64,000 nucleotides of DNA from Crocodylus rhombifer (GCA_038503035.1 JAVSML010024367.1:247550-311549), one strand, 5' to 3'; numbered from the stretch's first letter, positions 55,501-60,645 are shown. Notes: generated by a model from the letters alone, not told the origin. A program made the numbers and translations.

Positions 55501-58465
55501 AGCAAAGTGCACTAACCATAGGCCATGGGCTAGGCATTGCCCAAACTCCCTTCCAGCCCTCATCTTGAAATGGTTCACTGCATCTTGCATTTAATATTGA
55601 CTGGATAAAATCCATAAAGGCACTGGGAAAATTTCTGCCCCACTGGGGAGCAAGGACTCAGGCTAGAAGCCAGGGCATCCCTTCTGGGGCAATCATAGTG
55701 TCTCTCTCTGACTGAGTTCCAAGTCCTCTGTCTTGTTGTCTTCCCCCTGGCCCCATACCTCTGCATAGGCTCTAGGCAATGCTTAGCACCTGCTTAGTGC
55801 TTGTGATTAGACCACTGTGCTAGGAAACAAAAGATGGGAGTTCAAAGTCTCTCTGACCAAGGTCCTAGAACCCAGGTCTTCTGGTTCCTATAAAAATGTT
55901 TTAACCAGTAGGCCACTGGGCTAAAACCATAGGCAGTGAAACACCGGGGCTAATGGGGCTTTGCTCTCTGCAAATGCAGGTAGCCCAGTTCTGGGCTCCG
56001 GGCATCTCCAACGGTGGGGAAAGAGTGTGGGGAGAGGAGAATGAACACAGATGAGCAGCCAGAGCCTGCAGGTGGTCAGGAACTTAGCCCGGCCTGGGCC
56101 ATCCCATACCCAGCAGGTAAATGTGTGGACTGGAAGGGGTGCAGAGGAGGTAAGACAAATCAAGTTCCCTCAATCTGGGGGAGGGCGGGTGAATAGAGCC
56201 TGAATAGGGCCCTGGGGCAGGTTGTGAGATTCTCCAAGCCTGGGTGGCTTGCTCAGGGGTGCAAGGGAGGGAGGGTCCCACTGCTGTGTGCACCCCTGGG
56301 GCAGACACAGGGGGCACATGCCCCCTGATCTGTGTTTGAGGTGCAGGCAGCTGCCACTGTGCACTATGCTCTGGGCTCTGCCTCCACTGCTGGTTCCCAG
56401 ACAACAGCACGATGCCACATGCTTCTCACTGCCGGGCAAGTGGCTCAGCCAGCACACGGGAGGCACAAAGCATCACACAGCTGCCAGGGCACCAGCAGTG
56501 GGGGCAGAGCCTAGAGCCCAGCATGCAGCTGCCTCTACCCCATGCACAAATGAGGGGGCACATGTCCCCTGTGCCTGTCCCAGGGATGCATGCAGCAGCA
56601 GGAGCCTCCTGTCCCCCATGCTCCTGGACAAGCTGTCCAGGCTCAGAGCATCCCACAGCCTGTGCCAGCCCTGGCCCCAGGGCTCCATGCACCCCAGCCC
56701 CTGTCCCTGTCTCTGCCCCACTCTATCCATCATAGCAGGGGCCTCTATTTATCCCCCCGCCCCTTCCCTACAACAGATTTACCTGCTGGGGGAAGAGGCA
56801 TACATGCACAAGCATGCAGACCCCCAAAATTAAACCATATTTTCTTCCTCCACCTACGGCTAAAAGAGGTGTGCCCTCCTCCTATTACTACTCTGTTTTA
56901 CTTCTGGCAAGTTTTCATAGCAATTCTGTTTAATCCTGTGACAAAACTAAATCTCAAACTGTGCATAAGTGCCAAAAAACCACTGGCACCTATCCGCCTA
57001 CATGCCATGTAGGTGTGTATAGTGAAATAAGATACAACTCTAAGCATCAACTCCAGCTACAGTCAGTGACAAAGGTGGATCCTTAGCACATCTGAAAAGC
57101 AAGTCCAAGAACTCTTAGGACAGGCACCAACAAGGTCAGAGACACAAAAATCAGGCAGCACTTATAAATATCAGGGCTTGATGCTTAGAGCTTAAATCAG
57201 TCAGCCCTCCCCTAACCCCTCTCTGAAGACAGAGCAAAAATTACTTTACAAACAAACTCCCAAAACTTCATAAGGAATGCAACAAAAATTTAATACAAAA
57301 TCAAATTTGGTGCAGTCATTTCTGATTTCCAAACGCAAGCTGGGTTCAAAGTAAAGGGCAGTGTGAATGCATTAGATGACATTTCTTAAACTATAGCACT
57401 TACCACACTATGCAGGTATGGTTATCAAGAGTTGGTAACCATAGGCCTGAGATCTACAAATACAGGAAAAGCCTGTTTTTTATGAAAAGCCTGTGAGGCA
57501 AACAAAAATAATGGTATGCAGAATAACATGTTATTTATGTAGTTAGGCATGATTGCATAATACATGACTACAGCAAAGCCAAGAAAACTGAAACTAAGAA
57601 TATAATATGTTGAGGAATAAGAAATATAGTTGGTTACACAGGCCCTATGTATTGTAGTCACAGTACTATACCAGAGTACTATACCAGCTCATTTCTAGAG
57701 TGCTGTATATGGGGCTGTGCTGCTTTATTAACCATCTTGTGTAATACAAGATTACAGTTAGATACTGCATGAGTATTAAGACACTGTTTATAAATTCTAA
57801 GAGAATTATGCATAATTTATTATATTACATTAGCACTTCTGTAATTAGCTTTGTTTAGTAATAACCTCACCCGTGCAACCCATGGATGCTATGGATATCT
57901 AATAATGCACAGTATTTAAACATATCGCTAGTTCTTCTTCCTCAGAAGTCTGACCTAGTATTTCTAGAAAAGCCTAATATTACAGGTTATAAGGGAAGAA
58001 ATAAAACAATCATATATACCTCAACTGAACAGAGTTATAGACTAAATTACAAATTGATAATAAGTCTGCACTCTCTCATCTTCATTCATGTCACTCCACT
58101 ACATTCTGCTTTATTTCTATTACTATGTTTGTCAATTATATTCAGGTCTTTATGTTTCATTCTTTTTTTCTAATAAGTTGTTTAATGTCATGGTTACAGT
58201 TTAATACATGGTTTCAGGTACTGTTAGACAGCAGTTTTTATATTCCTCAATTCATCTCTTAATACTGTTCTATTCTCATCCCCTTCTCACACAAAAATAC
58301 CTGGAGGAAATAAAATTCCAAACTTACCATATGTCCTACAGATCTAAAACCAGCACTTATGAGCATCAGTTTCCAGCGTTCCTCTATGTTCTCTGGAAGT
58401 GGTGTATAAACATAGTAAGCTACCAGAACAGCTGCAGTGAGAAGAAACAGTGATTTAGTTCCCAT
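12916..58465 (-). CDS. AADAC: AADAC, arylacetamide deacetylase, five coding exons (spliced)
   Basis: Microsomal serine hydrolase of the hormone-sensitive lipase group. In mammals it hydrolyses arylacetamide and ester substrates in the ER lumen of liver and gut. Joining 58465-58328, 22507-22285, 20250-20181, 15026-14855 and 13524-12916 gives 1212 bases, 403 residues plus stop, with no internal stop. All four introns have GT donors and AG acceptors; phases are 0, 1, 2, 0. Residues about 5-20 form a signal anchor. HGGGW is at 111-115, the nucleophile motif GDSSGG puts Ser at 189, and Asp343 and His373 complete the triad. N78 and N282 glycosylation sequons and Cys116/Cys340 match the known human positions. 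The C-terminal tail is slightly longer than in human AADAC (399 residues) and has a TSP-containing segment reminiscent of AADACL2, so a paralogue cannot be fully excluded. The N78 sequon favours AADAC. Confidence 0.93.
14268..14690. mobile_element. small MITE-like DNA element in AADAC intron 4
   Basis: Starts GGGTATGTCTACATGTGC, a terminus style recurring at about 40428 (GGGTGCCTATACACATGC). It contains a perfect palindrome at 14291-14320 and a GC-rich middle. A related ACTCTGGAGCAA segment lies near the other end. The right limit and target duplication are not resolved. Confidence 0.4.
14291..14320. repeat. perfect 30-bp palindrome (hairpin)
   Basis: Left arm GAAGCAATAAACTC, two-base loop, right arm GAGTTTATTGCTTC: 14 paired bases without mismatch. 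Confidence 0.85.
14855..15026 (-). CDS. AADAC: AADAC exon 4
   Basis: A 172-bp exon encoding residues 144/145-201. It opens with [10 protein letters not shown] and contains the nucleophile elbow GDSSGG (Ser189). The acceptor is CCCAAAG ending at 15027; the donor is GTAGGT from 14854 (phase 0). The GT donor has a G at position 4 rather than the usual A, a mild departure from consensus. The frame runs on into the flanking intron on both sides, so the exon limits rest on the splice signals and on frame continuity. Confidence 0.92.
15027..16029. other. AADAC intron 3, distal part, no recognised feature
   Basis: AT-rich intron sequence with a T/G homopolymer run near 15182-15203. Nothing else seen. 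Confidence 0.5.
16030..16190 (+). mobile_element. LINE reverse transcriptase fragment
   Basis: Encodes NQHGF-like and VYLDF-like RT motifs in broken frame ([13 protein letters not shown], then NVYLDF). CR1/L2-type, old and short. Confidence 0.55.
16195..16447. mobile_element. hAT end fragment, same family as 30627-36750
   Basis: The right end reads ...CACACACCCCTA; reverse complement TAGGGGTGTGTG matches the TAGGGCTGTGC terminus at 30627. The interior has alternating GATTC/AATCA/AAATC motifs like the hAT subterminal region. Confidence 0.55.
16495..16960. repeat. ~300-bp direct duplication
   Basis: Segments near 16497-16650 and 16803-16955 share GTAAATGTAGTTCTCTGC, TTTCTTTGGTCAC, CAGGTCTTTGCC and CCACCTCTCAG in the same order, about 306 bp apart. 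Confidence 0.7.
16500..17749 (+). mobile_element. non-autonomous hAT-like element, copy B
   Basis: Right terminus AAACTAGCTTATGTGTAATT...TTCCTAG at 17749, the inverse of the terminus at 18142. The interior is GC-rich with tandem blocks. The left end is uncertain. Confidence 0.6.
17018..17335. repeat. ~140-bp tandem repeat, three units
   Basis: TGCCTGGGG...TCTCAGGCTGTT recurs at about 17018, 17159 and 17295, each followed by a CACC/TGCCC-rich spacer and an AGGGTTTGCC-like end. Confidence 0.65.
17770..18141 (+). mobile_element. LINE 3'-region fragment
   Basis: Contains the CR1/L2-like C-terminal signature GTCATTAAAGTATGGAAC...CCACAAGATGTTGTGAAG. It lies between two inverted copies of the non-autonomous hAT family. 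A CT-rich microsatellite at 17850-17881 interrupts it. Confidence 0.55.
18142..18615 (-). mobile_element. non-autonomous hAT-like element, copy C (truncated)
   Basis: Starts CTAGGGACAGAAGTTACAC, then AAACTGGTTTAA motifs, a GC-rich middle and the TGCTGGCTGCAACTGTGG segment. It is cut at 18615 where an LTR starts. Confidence 0.65.
18616..19290 (+). mobile_element. LTR fragment related to 59626-60645
   Basis: Begins TGTGATGGCCAGAAAC like the solo LTR at 59626. It shares in order TTGCTTATTGG, CCCAAG, TTAGGCAGTAAC, TTTTAACCCCATAGG and AGAACCAGATCCTGACTGA. Similarity fades after about 19290, so it is truncated or rearranged. A TTATAAAGG box lies near 19141. Confidence 0.65.
19291..20077. other. 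AADAC intron 3, proximal part
   Basis: AT-rich. A short direct repeat of GAAATAGTAGGATTTG occurs at about 19388-19420. No other feature. Confidence 0.45.
20078..20106. repeat. TA microsatellite
   Basis: AT/TA dinucleotide tract followed by an A run, about 75 bp beyond the donor of exon 3. Confidence 0.8.
20181..20250 (-). CDS. AADAC: AADAC exon 3
   Basis: A 70-bp exon, the same length as in mammals, encoding residues 121-144 with both end codons split. The acceptor is CATTTCAG, ending at 20251; the donor is GTAAGA from 20180. It encodes YDLLSRWT followed by a VVVS strand, the segment between the HGGGW loop and the YRLAP motif. It is too short to stand out as an open reading frame but joins both neighbours in frame. 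Confidence 0.92.
20251..22284. other. AADAC intron 2, no recognised element
   Basis: 2.0-kb intron, mostly AT-rich. I recognise no mobile element; it is the cleanest intron of the gene. Confidence 0.5.
22285..22507 (-). CDS. AADAC: AADAC exon 2
   Basis: Encodes residues 47-120 plus the first base of codon 121. The acceptor is TCTCAG just above 22507 and the donor is GTAAGC from 22284. It carries the NVT sequon at residue 78, the oxyanion-hole motif HGGGW at 111-115 and Cys116, which forms a disulfide with Cys340 in the family. It lies 35.8 kb from exon 1, with all of that intron filled by mobile elements, and 2.0 kb from exon 3. Confidence 0.94.
22634..23395 (-). mobile_element. non-autonomous hAT-like element, copy D (near complete)
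   Basis: Left terminus CTAAGGACAGATAGTC and right terminus CACTTAAACCAATTTATG...CCAGCCCTAG. This is the best full-length guide to the family: about 760 bp with a GC-rich core (CCTGGCCCCAGACCCC) and the CTACTGTGGACTACAGATC motif (minus strand). No convincing 8-bp target duplication is seen. Confidence 0.65.
23396..24180. other. intron 1, no recognised feature
   Basis: AT-rich unique-looking sequence. Confidence 0.45.
24190..25965 (-). mobile_element. CR1 LINE, 5'-truncated
   Basis: Antisense CR1 with its 3' end near 24190 (TTTCATAGATTTTTTTAGGG), 3' UTR, RT C-terminus, [10 protein letters not shown] at the altered FADD site (25050 region) and RT start ([15 protein letters not shown]) near 25560. 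The catalytic motif reads YDT instead of ADDT, and several frames are broken. Confidence 0.85.
25966..26980. other. intron 1, AT-rich, small tandem duplication
   Basis: A GGAATGCAAAGAAAGCTGAA unit is duplicated at about 26391-26450. Otherwise nothing recognised. Confidence 0.5.
26982..28530 (+). mobile_element. CR1 LINE with internal RT deletion
   Basis: Sense-strand CR1. The endonuclease C-terminus ([16 protein letters not shown]) and linker lead at about 27840 directly into the RT C-terminal region ([16 protein letters not shown]), so the RT fingers and palm are absent. The 3' UTR and CTATGAAAC end are at about 28528. Confidence 0.85.
28533..30022 (+). mobile_element. CR1 LINE, second tandem copy
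   Basis: Starts within the pre-RT region just after the previous copy. RT with [11 protein letters not shown] and [10 protein letters not shown] motifs is spread over two frames (28837-29226 and 29012-29392). A deletion follows near 29385, then the C-terminus and the CTTCTATGATTCTATAA terminus. Confidence 0.85.
30023..30618. other. intron 1, partly GC-rich spacer
   Basis: Contains a short GTGCACGTGGGTGCACATGC near-palindrome around 30357. The last ~30 bases (ACTGCTGGCCGCAACTGTGG) match part of the non-autonomous hAT family and form the target of the large hAT. Confidence 0.5.
31641..33945 (+). pseudogene. hAT transposase, decayed, BED finger to hATC
   Basis: Signature segments in order: an N-terminal Ser/Pro-rich part; a BED-type zinc finger with [15 protein letters not shown] (cysteines at 32222-32233) and an HYH cluster (32273-32281); the RNase H-fold region with HFTSDFWS near 32700 and [15 protein letters not shown] near 32900, followed by CCVAHRLH; and the C-terminal dimerisation region with LDCDPLTY near 33850. 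At least four frameshifts or stops separate these parts. The normal protein cuts and pastes the element; this copy cannot. Confidence 0.8.
33955..34576. mobile_element. inverted-repeat element, Penelope-like candidate (copy 1)
   Basis: A short left arm (CCTAGGAGGCTGATGAAGTG, 33961 on) and a longer right arm (about 34205-34340, CACTTCATCAGCCTTCTAGG) face each other across a ~210-bp spacer. A downstream 220-bp tail ends near 34560. It shares arms, spacer and tail with 62880-63731. It is nested in the hAT. Confidence 0.55.
34577..36005 (-). mobile_element. CR1 LINE nested in hAT, best RT frame
   Basis: Antisense CR1 with its 3' end at 34577 (TTTCATAGTTTCTAGGG) and truncated 5' at about 36005. 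Confidence 0.88.
34834..36000 (-). CDS. CR1 reverse transcriptase, partial ORF (388 aa)
   Basis: Uninterrupted frame covering most of the CR1 reverse transcriptase, starting in the fingers ([17 protein letters not shown]). It includes [12 protein letters not shown] (first palm Asp), [12 protein letters not shown] (in place of the usual [10 protein letters not shown]), [11 protein letters not shown] (catalytic ADD) and the C-terminal [19 protein letters not shown] segment. The endonuclease and RT N-terminus are missing by 5' truncation, so it is not an active element. It is the least damaged LINE frame in the window, which together with its nesting suggests a relatively young insertion. Confidence 0.7.
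   Translation of the reverse strand: MVPEDWKRANVVPIFKKGKKEYPGNYRPVSLTSILGKLFEKIMLAHIHEGPAGDFMLRGNQHRFISGRSCQTNLVAFYDQITKSLDAGVAVDIVFLDFRKAFSTVSHPVLIKKLGDYGVDTHTVNWLANWLESCTQRVDGTFSAWRDVGSGVLQGSVFRPALFNIFISNLDEGVKSTLFKFADDTKMCGDVGTLEGSNRLQSDLDRLQGWVDENRMGFNTDKCKVVHLGRNNWHHTYRLGNSLIVSTEAEKDLGIIIDSTMNMGRQCGDAVRKANRTLSCIHRCISSRCKEVILPLYAALVRPQLEYCIQFWALHFKRDVDNMERVQRRATRMIRGQQGRPYEERLQDLNLFSLQKRRLRRDLVACYKLVRGDQQALGKSLLPRALLG
36085..36545. repeat. ~150-bp tandem repeats in hAT 3' region
   Basis: CACCTATCTCCTTG recurs at 36206, 36363 and 36509 (steps 157 and 146), each unit also carrying GAGTTTTGCTT and GTTTGAGGTGCAGTTTCCC variants. A fourth, weaker unit precedes at about 36130. Confidence 0.75.
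36835..38812 (+). mobile_element. CR1 LINE, split by LTR
   Basis: Sense CR1 with the linker ([17 protein letters not shown]), RT start ([13 protein letters not shown]) and, after the 486-bp insertion, [15 protein letters not shown], a [10 protein letters not shown] catalytic remnant and the C-terminus ([17 protein letters not shown]). It is cut at 38812 before the 3' UTR. Confidence 0.82.
37643..38128. mobile_element. putative solo LTR (486 bp) in CR1
   Basis: Begins TGTAGCAAAAC and ends GGGCAACA. It splits CR1 sequence that would otherwise read GGATGCGGG|GAAACCAGTG. GGG is shared at both edges (37640-37642, 38129-38131), so the duplication may be short or eroded. An AG/GT microsatellite lies at 37900-37940. 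Confidence 0.5.
38813..39234. other. intron 1, no recognised feature
   Basis: Unique-looking sequence apart from a short GGAAGCAGCT direct repeat near 38930-38957. Confidence 0.45.
39235..39531. mobile_element. Charlie-like non-autonomous hAT (297 bp)
   Basis: Terminal inverted repeats CAGTGGTTATCAACC and GGTTGAGAATCAGTG, the classic hAT-Charlie terminus with two changes. The interior has no coding potential. Confidence 0.75.
39532..40427. other. intron 1, no recognised feature
   Basis: AT-rich, nothing supported. Confidence 0.45.
40428..40682. mobile_element. MITE-like fragment
   Basis: GGGTGCCTATACACATGCAG start resembles the element at 14268. The interior contains CAGACT...AGTCTG and a TTTAATTACA-type segment. 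No clear right terminus. Confidence 0.35.
40683..42400 (+). mobile_element. non-autonomous hAT-like element, copy E (long)
   Basis: Left terminus CTAGGGACAGACATGC with TTTGCAGACTAGTCTAACC. The interior is a ladder of degenerate ~140-bp GC-rich blocks, each marked by a TTATTCC or AATAACC tract (for example 41046, 41178, 41428, 41515, 41911, 42015, 42107). The TCAATCAGGTTCATCTCAAA end resembles the AAACTGG-type side but the terminus is lost. Confidence 0.6.
42401..43490. other. intron 1, no recognised feature
   Basis: Includes a CTTTTT-rich run at 42446-42468 and an A run at 42918-42929. No gene supported. Confidence 0.45.
43498..46385 (+). mobile_element. CR1 LINE, long but degraded
   Basis: Longest CR1 here: endonuclease ([37 protein letters not shown]), linker, RT ([39 protein letters not shown] in place of FADDT), C-terminus and 3' UTR to the TCTATGATTTT end near 46385. 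Many stops and frameshifts, so an old copy. Confidence 0.85.
46537..46830. mobile_element. hAT end fragment next to assembly gap
   Basis: Starts TAGGCCTCTGTGAAGTGG, close to the right terminus of the large hAT, with GGATTTGGATTCAG motifs. It runs into a GC-rich part and the N gap. Confidence 0.55.
46831..46840. other. assembly gap (10 N)
   Basis: Ten unknown bases. The sequence changes from hAT fragment to CR1 across it, so the true distance is unknown. Confidence 0.99.
46841..48642 (+). mobile_element. CR1 LINE with long RT frame
   Basis: Sense CR1 beginning in the linker right after the gap and ending TCTATGAATCTATGAAA near 48640. An open frame at 47092-48003 (303 aa) covers most of [43 protein letters not shown], and [10 protein letters not shown] in which the ADD triad is kept. 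It breaks shortly before the C-terminal part (48000-48560). Confidence 0.87.
48645..48889 (+). mobile_element. non-autonomous hAT-like fragment, copy F
   Basis: CCTGGCCCCAGACTCC core and AAACCAGTTTCTGATGAC end. The terminal segment is present twice in a row (ending at about 48817 and 48889). Confidence 0.6.
49000..49379 (+). repeat. 5' LTR
   Basis: TGTTAAAG...TTCCACA. TATAAAAA box at 49207-49214 and AATAAA at 49315-49320. Confidence 0.95.
49383..49400 (+). promoter_or_regulatory. primer binding site, tRNA-His type
   Basis: TGGTGCTGTGACTAGGAT, three bases after the LTR. It differs at two positions from the complement of the tRNA-His 3' end, the primer type also used by HERV-H. Confidence 0.75.
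49401..50236 (+). other. proviral leader with splice donor
   Basis: Strong donor AAG|GTAAGA with GT at 49468-49469. TGTGAATTGAG recurs at about 49670, 49894 and 50217. No coding frame supported. The gag start follows at 50237. Confidence 0.65.
50237..51849 (+). pseudogene. proviral gag, broken
   Basis: Matrix begins MGSRES, so glycine 2 could be myristoylated; its frame stops at 50540-50542. A Pro-rich segment follows in another frame (50592-50780). Capsid frames at 50953-51252 and 51271-51849 are in one frame and separated by a TGA at 51250. The latter ends in an Arg/Gly-rich stretch and a single zinc knuckle, [14 protein letters not shown] (CX2CX4HX4C). Gag ends at TAG 51847-51849. Confidence 0.88.
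51850..52330 (+). pseudogene. proviral protease remnant, in frame after gag UAG
   Basis: Reading straight through the gag TAG gives a retropepsin with the active-site DTGS at 51958-51969. A TGA occurs nine codons after the catalytic Asp codon. The distal part ([10 protein letters not shown] region, 52160 on) is in a different frame. Same-frame gag-UAG-pro layout is the gammaretroviral readthrough arrangement. Confidence 0.82.
52331..53290 (+). pseudogene. proviral integrase, broken; RT/RNase H absent
   Basis: Just after a [11 protein letters not shown] segment the sequence jumps to the integrase zinc region (HTAIP..., CQAHN-type in shifted frame). The catalytic core follows with a SGWIEAYHV segment and NSDRGTHST (second Asp region) at about 52667, then [12 protein letters not shown] near 52900 and the C-terminal [10 protein letters not shown] at about 53100. 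The whole reverse transcriptase and RNase H are missing. Stops and shifts occur at about 52480, 52700 and 53127. Confidence 0.85.
53425..54747 (+). pseudogene. proviral env, broken by stops
   Basis: Starts with a long leader with a hydrophobic core ([17 protein letters not shown]) and an RQRR basic site after it. The surface part has several Asn-X-Ser/Thr sites and a CWIC motif. Stops lie at about 53824, 53973 and 54364. TM has a CX6CC motif at 54406-54438, a hydrophobic anchor (about 54570-54650) and a cysteine-rich cytoplasmic tail. I see no clear basic cleavage site between SU and TM. CX6CC indicates the gammaretroviral, covalently linked class. It is unlike the env at 311-1484. Confidence 0.85.
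54784..54803 (+). promoter_or_regulatory. A-rich tract in polypurine-tract position
   Basis: TAGAAAAAAAAATTAGCAAA directly precedes the 3' LTR. It is purine-rich with two interrupting T residues, so a degraded polypurine tract. Confidence 0.5.
54804..55182 (+). repeat. 3' LTR
   Basis: 379 bp, TG...CA, with the same TATA and AATAAA layout as the 5' LTR; about 95% identical by eye. Confidence 0.95.
55240..55345 (-). mobile_element. non-autonomous hAT-like terminal fragment, copy G
   Basis: TTAGACTAACCTGCAAAGATTGAAC...GGTTTTTTGACATTTAGC matches the 2654-side terminus of copy A. The provirus lies between this and copy F. Confidence 0.6.
55395..55925 (-). mobile_element. tRNA-like SINE pieces, tandem
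   Basis: On the minus strand two units carry A-box-like (GGTTAGTGCAC; GGTTAAAAC) and B-box-like (GGTTCAAACTCC; GGGTTCTAGGACC) pairs, at about 55460-55540 and 55850-55915. Both contain a segment with AAAGAC/AAAGATG. This suggests a tRNA-derived SINE or a duplicated one; no family named. Confidence 0.4.
56095..56800. repeat. large imperfect inverted repeat
   Basis: Left arm about 56095-56405 and right arm about 56475-56800 are reverse complements with mismatches and gaps. Paired landmarks: GGGGGCACATGCCCCCTG (56310) with GGGGGCACATGTCCCCTG (56552); CTCTGCCTCCACTGCTGG with CCAGCAGTGGGGGCAGAG; CCCAGCAGGTAAAT with ATTTACCTGCTGGG. Spacer about 70 bp. No protein supported; ORFs here are compositional. 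Confidence 0.75.
56835..58327. other. intron 1 next to exon 1, no recognised feature
   Basis: AT-rich, low-repeat sequence; nothing supported. Confidence 0.5.
58328..58465 (-). CDS. AADAC: AADAC exon 1 (coding part)
   Basis: Encodes residues 1-46, from the ATG at 58465-58463 to a GTAAGT donor starting at 58327 (phase 0). A Lys residue precedes a run of hydrophobic residues ending in two tyrosines: the N-terminal signal anchor that holds AADAC in the ER membrane with its catalytic domain in the lumen. The following TPLPENIEE segment is typical of AADAC first exons. The start is supported by the exon length (46 codons, as in the human gene) and by the absence of an earlier in-frame ATG that would preserve the anchor. 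The frame runs on into the intron for 22 codons, which is not coding. Confidence 0.93.
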
Positions 58466-58545
58466 GTTTTACTATTCCCTTCTTTCGAGGCTGATCAGAT
58501 TAAATGTTCTCACTGACTCTTAGTTGCAAGTCAGCACACTCTGAT

Positions 58546-58559
58546 AGGGCAAAGTTAAT
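58546..58559 (-). promoter_or_regulatory. candidate HNF4-type DR1 site upstream of AADAC
   Basis: The + strand reads AGGGCAAAGTTAAT, two half-sites spaced by one base, close to the HNF4 DR1 consensus. It is 81-94 bp upstream of the ATG. HNF4 control of AADAC is known in mammals. No TATA box is evident here. Binding is inferred. Confidence 0.45.
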
Positions 58560-59554
58560 CTGCTGCTATGTCTGGATCACGCCCAGGAGGTGAACTCTGA
58601 ACAGAGGTTATTCTGATACACAGAGAGAAAACATGTGTTTCATTAGCAATCGTTCTGCTATTGAAAACAGACATAGAGTCAATATTTAAAGCTAAGTTTA
58701 AACATCAAAGTACACACATTGATATCACCCTGGTCCTTTAATTTAGATTCAATAGCTAAAGAGCTCTTGTAGCAGGAATCAGAGTTCTAAAAGGCAGCAC
58801 AAACTTAAGGACAGAATGCAGCATATAAATTAAGAGCTGCTGCAGTGTGCTGATCATAGACAAATAACCCCCTTGAAAGAACAAGAGTCAGATAAACTAC
58901 TACTACATTACAATACAGAGAGATCCCGAATGAAATGCAAACACATCCCCACTGATAACAGAAAGAATCAATTTAGTGGAACAGATCACACCACCTATTA
59001 ATCTGGTCTGGCATCTTGTATATTTGACAAAGGAAAATACCTAGTGCTTCAGAGGAAAGTGAATTGTTTCTACTCCCAGTTAAAGACAACTGTACAATAA
59101 TGTGGTTCACTGAAACAACAACAACAATAATAATAATAATAGTCCTTGTGGAGTATTGTGCTCTGACAGGATTAGATAGATTTACTTGATCACTTTTATT
59201 TTAGAAGTTGTGTTACTACAAATAGTACTTGGCATCAACATATCTAACTCCTTGAAAACAGAATATCCAGCTCCATGAATTTTCACCATTCAGTCACTCA
59301 AGGCCTTGCATCTCAGTAACGTGATTTTTGAGAACATGGGAACACGTTCACTCTTCCCTATTCTGGCAGTCACTCACAGAGACAAGAAAATGCTAAAAGA
59401 TCGTGGGGATGTTAAACCAAGCATGTGAAACTTGTCACATCTCTGCCTGAGCTTTGCAAATCCAATCCTAATGAAAATAAAAGAAAGTCACTGCAGTCAC
59501 CTTGATTCACTTATAGGACCTACCTTGCCTTTTCAGTCAGATGCTTCACTGCCT
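58560..59554. other. AADAC upstream sequence
   Basis: AT-rich upstream DNA with an ACA/ATA trinucleotide microsatellite at 59113-59140. No gene seen. Confidence 0.5.
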
Positions 59555-59557
59555 TCT

Positions 59558-59625
59558 GGAGCAGCGGTCTCCAAAGTGGGGTGCATGCATGCCAGGGGAT
59601 GCGCATTACGATCCATTGGGGTGGG
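59558..59625. mobile_element. hAT-like terminal fragment
   Basis: GGAGCAGCGGTCTCCAAAGT then GGGGTGCATGC, a hAT-style terminus. The solo LTR inserted within or beside it. Confidence 0.35.
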
Positions 59626-60645
59626 TGTGATGGCCAGAACCAAAGAAATTAATAAGCAAGAAATATGTGCTTCTTGGAGGCATTTGGAACTTTTGTCTAA
59701 TATGAAGCTTGTATCTTTGTAACCCGCAAATGTAACTTGTAACGGTTTGTGGAACTGACTAGGCCTCAAAGACTAAGCTATAGACGTGAAATTAGCTGAC
59801 CTAATAGTTCTTTCTCACTCAAAATTTAGCCTTGATGATGATAAAAACTGGATTCAACTGTCCAGCTTATCTAGTACATTTCAGAAAGGACATCTCAAAA
59901 AAGCATATTCAGAGAGTTCTGAAGGGGCTGGATTTAGGCGAGGTAATGTTAATTTCAAACCTGAACATGCTGTGTTCCAATTTGCTTATTGGATAAACCC
60001 AAGCTTAGGCAGTAACTTATTATAATGATTTCTAACACCTTTTAACCCCATAGGATAACAGATATAAAGCAATATAATGAATGGCTATACAACTAAAAAT
60101 TAGCATAATTAGAATATAAAAGAACATACACGTCATAGTAGCCCTTGGGAAGGACAGAACAGAAGGGGCATTGCTGTCCCATACCCTACGGGTATCTCTT
60201 ATTCCCTGTGAGAGTGAGAACCAGATCCTGACTGAGAGGCTTCCACCGGTATCCTTCAAGCAGCCCGGTTCAGAGATGTCTGACTTCACTGATTCAACTT
60301 GCCGTGCATCTTCAAACCGAGGGACTATTGATAAGTTACTAACCAAGTGGGAATTCTTGGTTAATTTCTTTATCTGTTTTATTATCACTGTCAATTTTAA
60401 TCTGTATTGTTATGTTGTCTGCTTATTAGCTTAACCTTTTTATTAACTATTATATATGCAAACTATATCTTTTGTTGTCATAAGTAAAATTCATTCTTTT
60501 TTGTAAGTCAAACTTGTCATTTCTTTCCTTTCCAATATCACCTTCTCGATCCCGAACCAAAAAGCCCAGTGGCTAATAAAGTTGCAGTGCTCAGTCAGTC
60601 TGCAACTAAATTGATATACTCACAGTGCCCAGCTGGCCTGTGACA
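59626..60645 (+). mobile_element. solo LTR, 1020 bp, with 6-bp duplication
   Basis: TGTGATGG...CCTGTGACA with identical GGTGGG at 59620-59625 and 60646-60651. ATATAAAAG box at about 60113 and AATAAA at 60575-60580 set the orientation as plus. Open frames inside are not supported as genes. A 6-bp duplication suggests a class II (betaretrovirus-like) origin. Confidence 0.85.

Noticed and set aside
56249..57012. 194- and 140-codon open frames
   Set aside because: They cover the arms of the inverted repeat; translations are compositional and unlike any family I recognise.
57886..58173. 95-codon frame in intron 1
   Set aside because: AT-rich, no domain, no splice context; likely chance.
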